64,000 bases of DNA from Acidobacteriota bacterium (GTDB taxonomy: Bacteria > Acidobacteriota > Blastocatellia > Pyrinomonadales > Pyrinomonadaceae). Below the pieces are notes generated by a model. It worked only from the letters and a program-made list of their open reading frames with translations, had not been told where the DNA came from and ran no database searches. Below, in pieces: positions 42,505-50,193 of this stretch. The position numbers and the translations under genes were made by a program. The stretch spans positions 1-64,000 of the forward strand of contig JAHBSL010000020.1 in assembly GCA_019639135.1 (NCBI GenBank), read 5' to 3'. Numbering within the stretch: position 1 is the stretch's first letter; every line of letters begins with the position of its first letter.

Positions 42505-43320
42505 ATGACGTTCGATATCTCAATTCCGCTAAAGTTTAACGGCACGCAGCCGAATGCATATGGCGTCGATCGGGCGCGGTCGGAGCCCGTTCGTGCCGGC
42601 AGCCTCGTTGGCGATACGCGGATGGGCGGAAGCGTCAATTTCGAGCAATACACTTTCATCCCGCATTGCAACGGCACCCACACCGAATGCGTCGGCCACA
42701 TCACCAACGAACGCATCTCAGTCCGCGATTGCCTGACCGAAATCCTGATCCCCGCTGTCTTGATCTCAGTCGAGCCGTCAGAACCACCTGTGTCAGCGGG
42801 CGGCCAACTTTTGTCGGAACCGCCTGTGTCAGCGGACAGCCAGTTTGCCAACGACAAAGTCGTCTCCAAAGACTCCCTATTCGAACGTCTCGCGTCTGTT
42901 GAAGATGATATTCCGCATTCCGCATTCCGAATTCCGCATTCAAAGGCCCTCATCGTCCGCACCCTGCCAAACACCGACGCAAAACTCTCAGCCGAATATG
43001 GCGAGGCCAACATTCCGCCTTATTTCACCGCTGACGCAATGCGGCTGATCGTCGAACACGGATTCACACACTTGCTCGTCGATATGCCCTCGATCGACCG
43101 GATCTTCGACGACGGCAAGCTCATCAACCATCGAATTTTTTGGAATGTTGAGGAAGGGAGTTTTGAAACGAACCCGGAAACGCGGATGAACTCGACCATC
43201 ACCGAATTGATCTACGTCCCAAACGAGATTCCCGATGGCGAGTACTTGCTAAATCTTCAGATCGCCCCGTTCGACTCCGACTGCGCCCCAAGCCGGCCCT
43301 TACTTGTTTCCGCACGGTAA
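42505..43320 (+). CDS. kynB: Kynurenine formamidase-like cyclase family protein
   Basis: About 271 residues from the ATG at 42505; an upstream in-frame Met (42469) lies in low-complexity AGCT repeats and is less likely. The cyclase/KynB motif HCNGTHTECVGH provides the metal-binding residues (HxGTHxD/E-type), and VEHGFTHLLVDMPSIDR closes the fold. It should hydrolyse N-formylkynurenine to kynurenine and formate, which links it to the formate dehydrogenase upstream. Two repetitive in-frame segments are present: a 36-base direct repeat (SEPPVSAGGQLL / SEPPVSADSQFA at about 42779-42850) and PHSAFRIPHS (42908-42942). Assignment rests on motif and context. Confidence 0.82.
   Translation: MTFDISIPLKFNGTQPNAYGVDRARSEPVRAGSLVGDTRMGGSVNFEQYTFIPHCNGTHTECVGHITNERISVRDCLTEILIPAVLISVEPSEPPVSAGGQLLSEPPVSADSQFANDKVVSKDSLFERLASVEDDIPHSAFRIPHSKALIVRTLPNTDAKLSAEYGEANIPPYFTADAMRLIVEHGFTHLLVDMPSIDRIFDDGKLINHRIFWNVEEGSFETNPETRMNSTITELIYVPNEIPDGEYLLNLQIAPFDSDCAPSRPLLVSAR
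42779..42945. repeat. Two repetitive in-frame inserts in kynB
   Basis: GAACC(A/G)CCTGTGTCAGCGG occurs at 42781 and 42817 with a period of 36 bases. A second stretch repeats ATTCCGCATTCCG/ATTCCGCATTC at 42912-42940. Both code Ser/Pro/His-rich residues that fall between conserved parts of the formamidase. Confidence 0.65.
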
Positions 43321-43345
43321 AAATCTACGACGTTGAATTCAATGT

Positions 43346-44113
43346 TTATCGTGGGCGGGAGGTATTCGATATCCCTTTAGCGATGTGAATTTTGTTCATC
43401 GCTAACGCAAGATCTATTAACTCCACAGCTGTGTTCGGAAGTCGCTTTCGAAATTCTCTTGACTCCCCGGGAACCGCTTGAAGGGTCTTCTTCAGTCGCA
43501 TGTACGTCGAATTCTCCATTTCGAGGCGGTTTACCTTCTCAGATACAACGATTGACGCAAGTTCGTTGAGTGCCTTCGAGTTCAATTCTTCGATGAAATC
43601 AAAACCTACACGAATGGTTTTGTTCTCGTTAAGTGACCGAAACTGCTTGTCCAGGAATCGGATTCCATAGTCCTTAATGTCCGAGAAGACCTCCGACGCA
43701 CACCGCATGCACACTTCCAGCGAACCGTCATGGAAATAGTACGCTTCTTCATAGGGAATAATGCCAGTTCCCATTTTTACTGAGACTAGATCTGCGTGGG
43801 GATTGATGAGGCCCACATTGTACCCATTGTTGAAAACGAGTTCTGGGTTGAGGCGTGAGGCAACTGAGCAAGAGAATACTCCGCCTTTCAAAGAAAAGCC
43901 CACGTGGAACAGTTCGTTAACCTTGTACTTACGAAACGTCCTTTGCCGACGAAATGTGTAAAAGCCTTGTCTATAATCCAAAAACTCAAAGTCGGGAATC
44001 GTTGTTTTGGCAAGATCTAAAAGTATCCCTCGAATTTCTCCCCGTTTTAGGGCTCTAGTATCCGGTAGGGATGACGAGCTTTCTTTTTGCTTGAATTTAT
44101 TCAGGAGTTTCAC
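43346..44113 (-). CDS. Hypothetical protein
   Basis: I do not recognise this 255-residue protein. It starts at a GTG (44113) that overlaps the stop of the upstream epimerase gene (GTGA), so translation is coupled. It has no signal peptide or membrane segment. The middle (GFYTFRRQRTFRKYKVNELF, HVGFSLKGGVFSCSVASRLN) is predicted beta-rich, as in DUF4304-like proteins, but similarity is weak. The C-terminal half is helical. Base composition is visibly more AT-rich than its neighbours, which suggests a late arrival downstream of the epimerase gene. Confidence 0.6.
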   Translation of the reverse strand: MKLLNKFKQKESSSSLPDTRALKRGEIRGILLDLAKTTIPDFEFLDYRQGFYTFRRQRTFRKYKVNELFHVGFSLKGGVFSCSVASRLNPELVFNNGYNVGLINPHADLVSVKMGTGIIPYEEAYYFHDGSLEVCMRCASEVFSDIKDYGIRFLDKQFRSLNENKTIRVGFDFIEELNSKALNELASIVVSEKVNRLEMENSTYMRLKKTLQAVPGESREFRKRLPNTAVELIDLALAMNKIHIAKGISNTSRPR

Positions 44114-45009
44114 TCAACTGCTTTCTCCAGTGCTAACTTCAACTCCGGATACTCAAACTCAAATCCCGCATCCTCAAGCCGCTTTGGCAGAACCTTTGTT
44201 GAATCGAGCAACAACGCGTCGCCCATTTCGCCGAAGATCATCCCGACGGCAAATTCCGGGAGCGGAAGAAACGTTGGCCGGTAGAGCACCTCGCCGAGCG
44301 TTTTGGTAAATTGCTCGTTCGTCGCAGGGTTGGGCGAGGTCAGGTTCACCGCCCCGCGCATCTTTTCGTTCTCGAGAACAAACAGCATCGCCCGTATCTG
44401 ATCCGCTAGCGAGATCCAACTCATCCACTGCTTGCCCGAGCCGACCACGCCGCCGACGCCCATCTTGAACGGCAGAAGCATCGTTCCGAGCGCTCCGCCG
44501 TCCTTCGATAGCACGATGCCCGTGCGAAGCAGAACTGTACGAATGCCGAGATCCTCGGCTCGCCGCGATTCGGCTTCCCAGTCGCGGCAAACCTCCGGGA
44601 AAAAGCCCTCGCCCGCCGGGCTTGCCTCGGTCATTTCGTCATCGCCGCGGTTGCCGTAAAAGCCGATCGCCGAGCCGGCAATGAATGCTTTCGGCCGGTT
44701 CTTGAGCTTGTTAAATGCATCGATCAGCGTCCGCGTCCCAAGCACGCGGCTGTCGCGGATGGCCTTCTTTTTCTCCTCCGTCCAGCGAAGCCCGGCGACG
44801 TTCTCACCCGCAAGGTGGATCACCGCGTCAAGCCCTTCGAGCCGCTCGAGGTCCTCGTCTCGAAAGCCTTCCTCGACCGTCCACTTGAAGTGCCGATCGT
44901 CCTTAGGTTCGCTCCGCGAGGCAAGCAAAAGCTCCCAGCCTTTTTGCTTCAGGGCCGCTTGAAGCGCTTTGCCGATCAGCCCGCTCGCTCCCGTGATAAG
45001 TGCTTTCAT
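44110..45009 (-). CDS. TIGR01777 family NAD-dependent epimerase (YfcH/SDR39U1-like)
   Basis: A 299-residue SDR protein. The N-terminal nucleotide motif is ITGASGLIGKAL. Family markers are VIHLAGENVAGLRWTEEKKK, GSAIGFYGNRGDDEMTEASP, GIVLSKDGGALGTMLLPFKM and KQWMSWISLADQIRAM. The biochemical substrate of TIGR01777 proteins is unknown. The C-terminal DUF1731 domain (GEVLYRPTFLPLPEFAVGMI) is intact. It lies four bases after the cytochrome c gene and overlaps the unknown gene downstream, so these genes form an operon with the acyl-CoA ligase. Confidence 0.92.
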   Translation of the reverse strand: MKALITGASGLIGKALQAALKQKGWELLLASRSEPKDDRHFKWTVEEGFRDEDLERLEGLDAVIHLAGENVAGLRWTEEKKKAIRDSRVLGTRTLIDAFNKLKNRPKAFIAGSAIGFYGNRGDDEMTEASPAGEGFFPEVCRDWEAESRRAEDLGIRTVLLRTGIVLSKDGGALGTMLLPFKMGVGGVVGSGKQWMSWISLADQIRAMLFVLENEKMRGAVNLTSPNPATNEQFTKTLGEVLYRPTFLPLPEFAVGMIFGEMGDALLLDSTKVLPKRLEDAGFEFEYPELKLALEKAVE

Positions 45010-45013
45010 GTTC

Positions 45014-45364
45014 TTATTGCCCTCGCAGGTCGCGTTTAACCAGTTCGACCAACAGCCGCATCTCCCGTTCGCTCAATTGCCGCCGAAAGCCGACCATCCC
45101 GTTGCCGCCATTGGCTATCTGGTCGTAGATCTGGTTCTCCGTCTTCGCCTTGAACTCACCTTCCCTTAGGCTCGGGACCCGCGTGCCGTCATCGAGTGTC
45201 TTCCCGTCGCCTTCGGGGCCGTGGCAGATCGCGCAATTCTGGCGATAAAGCGAAGCCTCATATGCTTTGCTTTCACCGATCATATATCGTCCGCCGCCTC
45301 CGAAACACCCTGCCAGCCCGATGGCCGCAAACACCACGACCGCAAACAACTTCGCTCTCGGCAT
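45014..45364 (-). CDS. c-type cytochrome lipoprotein
   Basis: A 116-residue protein with a lipobox (LAGC) after a hydrophobic signal (about 5-18), so it should be lipid-anchored on the periplasmic face. The haem motif CAICH and a downstream Met in GNGMVGF (axial ligand) define a single class I cytochrome c. The segment GPEGDGKTLDDGTRVPSL is the usual loop after the haem site. It starts directly at the acyl-CoA ligase stop (TAG then ATG). The redox partner is unknown. Confidence 0.9.
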   Translation of the reverse strand: MPRAKLFAVVVFAAIGLAGCFGGGGRYMIGESKAYEASLYRQNCAICHGPEGDGKTLDDGTRVPSLREGEFKAKTENQIYDQIANGGNGMVGFRRQLSEREMRLLVELVKRDLRGQ

Positions 45365-46963
45365 CTAGTGTCCCGCCACCTCTTCCTTGAGCGCACGCTT
45401 AAAGATCTTGCCCGTCGCCCCGATCGGCAGGCTGTCGCGAAACTCCACGTACCGCGGATACTTGTTCGCCGCAAATTGCTCGCGGCACCAGTCGATGAAC
45501 GCCGCATCCGAAAGCTGCGCGCCATCCTTCAGCACCAGATAAGCTTTCACTTCCTCGCCGAGCCGTTCGTCCGGCACGCCGATTACCGCACAAAGCGAAA
45601 CAGCCGGATGCGTCATTATCACTTCCTCAAGCTCCCGCGGATAAATATTGTAGCCGCCGCGGAGGATCATGTCCTTCTTGCGGTCAACGATGGCGAGATA
45701 CCCGTCTTCGTCCATGATGCCGATATCGCCCGTGTGGAACCAGCCATTGCGGAAGGCCTCGGCCGTCGCTTCGGGCCGTTTGTAGTAGCCTTTCATGACG
45801 TTCGCACCGCGGATCACGACCTCGCCCCGCTCGCCTCGCGGAACTTCTTTATCTTCATCGTCAAAGCACCGGACGTCCACGCCAAAGATCGCCTGGCCGA
45901 CCGTGCCCGGCTTTGAGGCCTTCTCGAAATGGTTAAAACACGCTAACGGTGAGGTCTCCGAAAGCCCGTAGCCTTCCATCACGCGAACACCGAACTTTTC
46001 CTCAAAGCCTTTCATCACCTCGACCGGCATCGGAGCTCCTCCCGACGAACAGACCTTCATCGTTTCCTTGATACCGCTGATGTCAAAGCCCGTCTCCTCG
46101 GCAAATTTTAGAAGAGCCCAATACATCGTCGGCACACCGACCCAGAAATTCACACGCTCCTTCGCCATCGTCTCAAGCGTCGCCTGCGGCTCGAACCGCG
46201 GCAGCAGTACAACGCGGTGGCCGGCATAGATCTGCGTGTTCATCTGCACGGTCTGCCCGGTCGTGTGGAATAGCGGCAGCGTGATCAGGCACGTCTTCTG
46301 TTCGCCATCCGTGAAATCAAGCATCGGCAGATGGACGAGGAACGTCGTCACGACGTTCGTGTAGAGATTGAAATGCGTCAGCTCGGCTCCCTTCGGCTGG
46401 CCGGTCGTGCCGGAGGTGTAAAGTATCGCCGCCGTATCGTGCGGTGCGGTCGGATAGGTCTCGAACGTGTCCGGCTGCGTAAAGATCACCTGCCCAAGCG
46501 TCTTGTGCTCCGGAAACGGGCTCGCACCCGCCGGGTCTTTCGTCATTACGATCAGGTCCTTGCAGCTCTCGACCTGGTCGAAACCGCCCTTCACTGCCTG
46601 TCCGAGCGGCAGTTCGTGGGTACCCTCGAAAACGAACACGGCCTTCGCGTCAGAGTCCGCCAGATGATAGGCAACTTCCCTCGGCTTAAAAAGCACGCTG
46701 AGCGGCACTACGGCCGCACCGGCCTTCAGAATGCCGTAATAGACCATCGGAAAATAAGGGATGTTCGGGCAGCTCAATGCGACCTTGTCGCCATGGCCGA
46801 TACCCATTGCCGTCAATGCATTAGCGACCTTGTTCGCCATCGCGTTGAGCTGGCCGTAGGGCATCCGCATTTCGCTCCAGACTATCGCCTCTTTCTGCGG
46901 GGCAAGCTTCGCGTGGTGGTCCAGCATCGAAGCCAGGTTCAGTGTCGTGGCTGAATATTCCAT
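45365..46963 (-). CDS. Long-chain fatty acid-CoA ligase family protein
   Basis: A 532-residue AMP-forming acyl-CoA synthetase. The ATP-binding loop YTSGTTGQPKGAELTH, the YGLSETSP adenylate motif, GWFHTGDIGIMDEDGY and the catalytic lysine in PIGATGKIFKR are all present. It activates a carboxylic acid to its CoA ester; the sequence resembles long-chain fatty acid ligases, though the exact substrate is not shown. It is the first gene of a minus-strand operon with the cytochrome c, TIGR01777 and unknown genes. A start further upstream is not possible because a stop precedes the ATG. Confidence 0.92.
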   Translation of the reverse strand: MEYSATTLNLASMLDHHAKLAPQKEAIVWSEMRMPYGQLNAMANKVANALTAMGIGHGDKVALSCPNIPYFPMVYYGILKAGAAVVPLSVLFKPREVAYHLADSDAKAVFVFEGTHELPLGQAVKGGFDQVESCKDLIVMTKDPAGASPFPEHKTLGQVIFTQPDTFETYPTAPHDTAAILYTSGTTGQPKGAELTHFNLYTNVVTTFLVHLPMLDFTDGEQKTCLITLPLFHTTGQTVQMNTQIYAGHRVVLLPRFEPQATLETMAKERVNFWVGVPTMYWALLKFAEETGFDISGIKETMKVCSSGGAPMPVEVMKGFEEKFGVRVMEGYGLSETSPLACFNHFEKASKPGTVGQAIFGVDVRCFDDEDKEVPRGERGEVVIRGANVMKGYYKRPEATAEAFRNGWFHTGDIGIMDEDGYLAIVDRKKDMILRGGYNIYPRELEEVIMTHPAVSLCAVIGVPDERLGEEVKAYLVLKDGAQLSDAAFIDWCREQFAANKYPRYVEFRDSLPIGATGKIFKRALKEEVAGH

Positions 46964-47031
46964 CGTTTTGTCGTTCTGTTTACTCTCGAAATTTCTAAGA
47001 ATGATACCCGCAAACTGTTGAATTATCTACT

Positions 47032-48603
47032 TTATTCGCCCGGATCGATGCGTTCGGATGAAGATATCGCTCCCCCAAGCCGTTGGATCGAATGGAGCCG
47101 GAACGCCTCTTCCTGCCCGGGGAAATCTGTCCTGAAGTGCCCGCCGCGAGATTCCTCCCGCCAGAGTGCGGCCGCCGCGACGAGCCCCGCGAGCGTGACG
47201 AAATTGCGTGAAGCCGTGCTCAGGTTCGCCTTCGCGATCTGGTCAAATTCCCGGATCGCCCGCCGAAGCGACTCGCGGTCCCGAAGAATGCCGACCCGTT
47301 CCCACATCACCCGCTTAACGCGCTTCCTAACCGCCGTCGAAAGAGCGGGCTTGTCTCTGTTTTCGGACGCCGACTTTCTGCCGTCTGACCGGCCACTGAC
47401 CACTGACCACCGGCCACTGTCGCTCGCCGCCGCTTCGCCGGCCCTCGCCCCAAAAACGAGTCCCTCGAGCAGTGAGTTCGAGGCCAAGCGGTTAGCTCCG
47501 TGAACACCCGTACAGGTAACCTCGCCGGCAGCGTAAAGCCCGGGCAGCGTTGTTCTTCCCCAAAGGTCCGTCCGCACTCCGCCCATGCAGTAATGCGATG
47601 CCGGCGATACGGGCAGCATGTCTTTTGCAATATCGAGCCCGAATGCCCGGCAGGTCTCATCGATCTTCGGAAAGCGGTGGCGGAGAAAGTCGCCGTCGAG
47701 CGACGTCATATCCAAGAAGACCGTCCGCGAACCAGTCCGCCGCATCTCGGCAACGATCGACCGCGAAACGATGTCCCGCGGTGCAAGCTCAAGCCGTTCG
47801 TCGTAGCGGCCCATGAACCGCTCACCCTGCGCATTTCGCAGGATGCCGCCCTCGCCCCGCATCGCCTCCGAGAGCAGGAAACGCGGTGCCCCCTCAAGGC
47901 TCAGTGCAGTCGGGTGAAACTGGATGAACTCCATATCCGCCATATCCGCCCCGGCAAAGTACGCCATCGCCATCCCGTCGCCTGTCGCGACCGGTGGGTT
48001 GGTCGTATGCTGATAAAGCTGGCCCGCACCGCCCGTGCAAAGGACGACGGCCTTTGCAAAGATCTCCCGCGGCGAGCGAAGTATCGGGTCAAGATACCGT
48101 ACGCCCGTGCACCGCCCGTCCACGGTCAAAAGGCTCTCGGTCGCCGCAAACGGCAGAAGGCTGATCCGGCTTTCGCGGCCCGCCCTCGCGATCAGCGAAC
48201 GGACAAACTCGGCTCCGGTCGAGTCGCCGTGGGCGTGCAAAATTCTCCGACGCGAGTGAGCCGCCTCCTGCGTAAAAACGAGCTTGCCGCCCTCGCGGTC
48301 AAACTCGGTTCCCCACTCGATAAGCTGCCTAATGTATTTCGTGCCCTCGGTAACGAGCGTCTCGACCGCCCGCTCGTCGCAGATCCCCGCACCGGCGATG
48401 AGCGTATCTCCCTCATGAAGTTCGGCGTTGTCGTCATCCGAAAGGACAACGGCAACGCCGCCCTGTGCATATTCCGTATTGGATTCGCTCGCCTTGTCCT
48501 TTGTCAGCACCGTCACATCGGCGCCCGCTTCGGCCAATGCGATCGCCGCCCGCAGCCCCGCGACGCCGCTCCCGATTACGATGAAATCCGTGGACAAGGA
48601 CAT
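47032..48603 (-). CDS. nadB: L-aspartate oxidase
   Basis: A 523-residue FAD enzyme that oxidises L-aspartate to iminoaspartate, the first step of de novo NAD synthesis; NadA/NadC are not in the window. FAD motifs are IGSGVAGLRAAIALAEAGAD and NTEYAQGGVA near the start and TTLPGLYAAGEVTCTGVHGA, NRLASNSLLEGLVFG later. The succinate/fumarate-type capping domain residues HAHGDSTG and EFIQFHPTAL are intact. The linker before the C-terminal helical domain contains a repeat-encoded insert (GRWSVVSGRSDGRKSASENR; DNA about 47381-47420 on the plus strand) absent from typical NadB. Confidence 0.93.
   Translation of the reverse strand: MSLSTDFIVIGSGVAGLRAAIALAEAGADVTVLTKDKASESNTEYAQGGVAVVLSDDDNAELHEGDTLIAGAGICDERAVETLVTEGTKYIRQLIEWGTEFDREGGKLVFTQEAAHSRRRILHAHGDSTGAEFVRSLIARAGRESRISLLPFAATESLLTVDGRCTGVRYLDPILRSPREIFAKAVVLCTGGAGQLYQHTTNPPVATGDGMAMAYFAGADMADMEFIQFHPTALSLEGAPRFLLSEAMRGEGGILRNAQGERFMGRYDERLELAPRDIVSRSIVAEMRRTGSRTVFLDMTSLDGDFLRHRFPKIDETCRAFGLDIAKDMLPVSPASHYCMGGVRTDLWGRTTLPGLYAAGEVTCTGVHGANRLASNSLLEGLVFGARAGEAAASDSGRWSVVSGRSDGRKSASENRDKPALSTAVRKRVKRVMWERVGILRDRESLRRAIREFDQIAKANLSTASRNFVTLAGLVAAAALWREESRGGHFRTDFPGQEEAFRLHSIQRLGGAISSSERIDPGE
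47381..47420. repeat. Repeat inserted in frame in nadB
   Basis: Plus-strand GACCGGCCACTGACCACTGA followed by CCACCGGCCACTG is a short repeat of the CCACTGA type, common as intergenic repeat DNA in related genomes. In nadB it encodes part of a flexible linker and preserves the frame. Confidence 0.55.
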
Positions 48604-49054
48604 TACGGAAAATGTATCAAATCACGCGGCCAAGTTGCGAGTTTCACGGCTCGGAGCGACTAGCTAAAGCCAGCACTCCGAGCCGTGAAAATCATCAACA
48701 CATCTGAGAGAATTCTCGCAGTCGTTGCCAAAGATCCCGCCCTGTCCGCGGTCGCGAATGTAACGATTTGTAAAGCACCTCTCGGCCAGATTCCGAACAG
48801 AACTTCCTCGCCCCGCGAACCTACATTTGCTTGACCTCTAAACCCAGCTTACACATTCGTTTAACCGAACGTTCGTTAGCTCGGTTACACCCCATTATTT
48901 CGGCCTCGGCCGCATGGCAACACGTCACCCGCGAAAATGTACTTATCTGCCAAACGAGGGAACGTGAATTGCTTTCTGAATAGGCAAACGGGGGAAGCCT
49001 GCACCGACGAAGTCTCCGAACGTGTACGCATTAAACGTAGGGAGGTTAACTAAA
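48604..49054. other. Intergenic region with large palindrome; long leader of the Arg-Asp-rich gene
   Basis: No gene is seen in about 450 bases. It contains the inverted repeat at 48642-48690. The 120 bases before the next gene (48900-49020) include two similar stretches (CCAAACGAGGGAACGTG and GCAAACGGGGGAAGCCTG) and could fold, but no known riboswitch consensus was matched. Confidence 0.4.
48642..48690. repeat. 15-base inverted repeat (REP-like)
   Basis: TTTCACGGCTCGGAG (48642-48656) and CTCCGAGCCGTGAAA (48676-48690) are perfect arms around a 19-base centre with AGCTAAAGCCAGC. No T-run follows. The centre resembles one hairpin of the element inside kynU. Confidence 0.7.
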
Positions 49055-49693
49055 ATGAGGCACAGGAATTTAATAGCAGTTTTGATCGTCTTGGCACTAT
49101 TGACGGGCTTCTCGCTCGCCACATATGGCCAAGGAAAGGGTCAGCCCAAAAAGGGCCAGACCACGACTCAGCAAGATCGCGATCGCGACCAAACCCGTGA
49201 TCAGGACCGCGATAAGACCCGCGATCAGGACAAAGATCAGGATCGGAACCGCGACCGTGACAGGGATCGCGACTTTATCCGGGCGAACGATCAGCAGCGT
49301 GATCAGGTCAATGCCGAAGTCGCGATGATGGAGCGGAACCGTATTCAGGTCCGCGAAATGATCGAAGAGTGCGGCAATAACGGATTCACTCAAAACCAGG
49401 CCCGGCAACAGCACGAACGCATCCGAAACCAGATGCAGAACATGGAGCAGGAACACGAGCGAATGAGGCTCGGGCTCAATGCCTATCAGGCTCAGCGGTT
49501 CCTGAATCAACTCGGTAAGATCGAGCAGAACCACGAAATGCTCCGCAATCGTATCCAGATGATGGAGCAGGAAATGAACCGTGGGGAGCTTGACCGCATC
49601 CGTCAGCGGAACCATCTGCGAGAGATGGAAAAGGCGATGAAGAAATGGCAGAAGCAGGTCCGCGATATGCAGAAGCATATGAACGCCGGCTAA
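49055..49693 (+). CDS. Secreted Arg-Asp-repeat coiled-coil protein
   Basis: About 212 residues from the ATG at 49055, preceded by GGGAGG. A signal peptide is visible (hydrophobic 6-22, cleavage near TYGQG). Residues about 40-75 are a highly charged stretch of Arg-Asp/Lys-Asp-Gln dipeptides (TRDQDRDKTRDQDKDQ, RDRDRDRDF). The rest is Met/Gln/Glu-rich helix with heptad-like spacing (EMIEECGNN..., QMQNMEQEHERMR, EKAMKKWQKQVRDMQKHM), probably a coiled coil, similar in character to periplasmic Spy/CpxP-like proteins but without a clear match. Function unknown. It is followed by a strong terminator. Confidence 0.75.
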   Translation: MRHRNLIAVLIVLALLTGFSLATYGQGKGQPKKGQTTTQQDRDRDQTRDQDRDKTRDQDKDQDRNRDRDRDRDFIRANDQQRDQVNAEVAMMERNRIQVREMIEECGNNGFTQNQARQQHERIRNQMQNMEQEHERMRLGLNAYQAQRFLNQLGKIEQNHEMLRNRIQMMEQEMNRGELDRIRQRNHLREMEKAMKKWQKQVRDMQKHMNAG

Positions 49694-49723
49694 CTTCTTA
49701 AACCTCTTCTTTAATGTTATTCC

Positions 49724-49755
49724 AAACGCCGCCTTTCCAAACGGGCGGCGTTTTT
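49724..49755 (+). terminator. Rho-independent terminator after the Arg-Asp-rich gene
   Basis: AACGCCGCC pairs with GGCGGCGTT around a loop CTTTCCAAACG-like centre and is followed by a T-run (49751-49755). Position, 30 bases after the stop, suits termination. Confidence 0.85.
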
Positions 49756-49763
49756 CGAAACGC

Positions 49764-49922
49764 GGGGCCGGACTTGTCATCATACAAAAAAAGGGACGAT
49801 TCAGGTGGAATCACCTGAACGCCGTCCCCATACGCGACATCTATGATCGCTGGATCAACAAATACGCGAACCACTCCGTCGATGTCCTGACCAAACTAAG
49901 CCGTGATCTCGGAACAAAGTGA
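49764..49922 (+). pseudogene. C-terminal remnant of an ArsR-family regulator
   Basis: In one plus-strand frame the DNA reads GAGLVIIQKKGRFRW, then NHLNAVPIRDIYDRW and INKYANHSVDVLTKLSRDL, and stops at 49920-49922. The wing 'AGLV...KKGR.RW..LN..P' and the C-terminal W/Y helix are those of ArsR-type repressors. No start codon, recognition helix or ribosome-binding site is present: upstream the frame runs into the terminator of the preceding gene. I read it as a 5'-truncated fossil. A minus-strand hairpin overlaps it at 49793-49826. Confidence 0.55.
49785..49826 (-). terminator. Minus-strand hairpin with T-run
   Basis: On the minus strand GGGGACG ... CAGGTG-ATTC-CACCTG ... CGTCCC forms a two-part stem followed by TTTTTTT (49786-49792). 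It could be a second terminator for the minus-strand gene at 50194, or a by-product of the ArsR remnant it overlaps. Confidence 0.45.
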
Positions 49923-50138
49923 ATGGCGGCACACGTGGCTAAGTTACCTTAATTTGCTAATCGGTCAAGATTCTTACCGCACGATCGGTCCAGTGCTTTC
50001 TTCCTAAGATTTGGGTTGAGGCCATAAGGCGGGATCACGGTCGAAGGGTTCGTGTTTATTTCCTTCGAGTTTTCGTTGGAGGCAGGGACGATGTTTTCTT
50101 CGACACAAAACGCGAATCCGAGGCTCGCGAAGTAACGG

Positions 50139-50169
50139 AAAAAGAAAGGCGGCCCATTTCTGCCGCCTT
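50139..50169 (-). terminator. Rho-independent terminator of the NTF2-like gene
   Basis: AAGGCGGC (50146-50153) and GCCGCCTT (50162-50169) are perfect 8-base arms. On the minus strand the stem is followed by TCTTTTT. It lies 24 bases beyond the stop at 50194. Confidence 0.8.
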
Positions 50170-50193
50170 CGTCATTCCTGATCTAATGGATCG

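Larger units (their letters stand above)
49694..50193. other. Intergenic region between convergent genes
   Basis: About 500 bases without an intact gene. It holds the two terminators, the ArsR-type remnant, and a third hairpin at 50146-50169. The part 49930-50130 shows nothing recognisable. Confidence 0.5.

Noticed and set aside
47500..48663. Plus-strand 387-codon frame
   Set aside because: It is antisense to nadB and has no domain; GC-rich coding DNA often leaves such open frames.
48880..49050. Riboswitch before the Arg-Asp-rich gene
   Set aside because: The stretch could fold and has GCAAACGGGGGAAGCCTG-like elements, but it does not match the c-di-GMP, cobalamin or other consensus I could recall.
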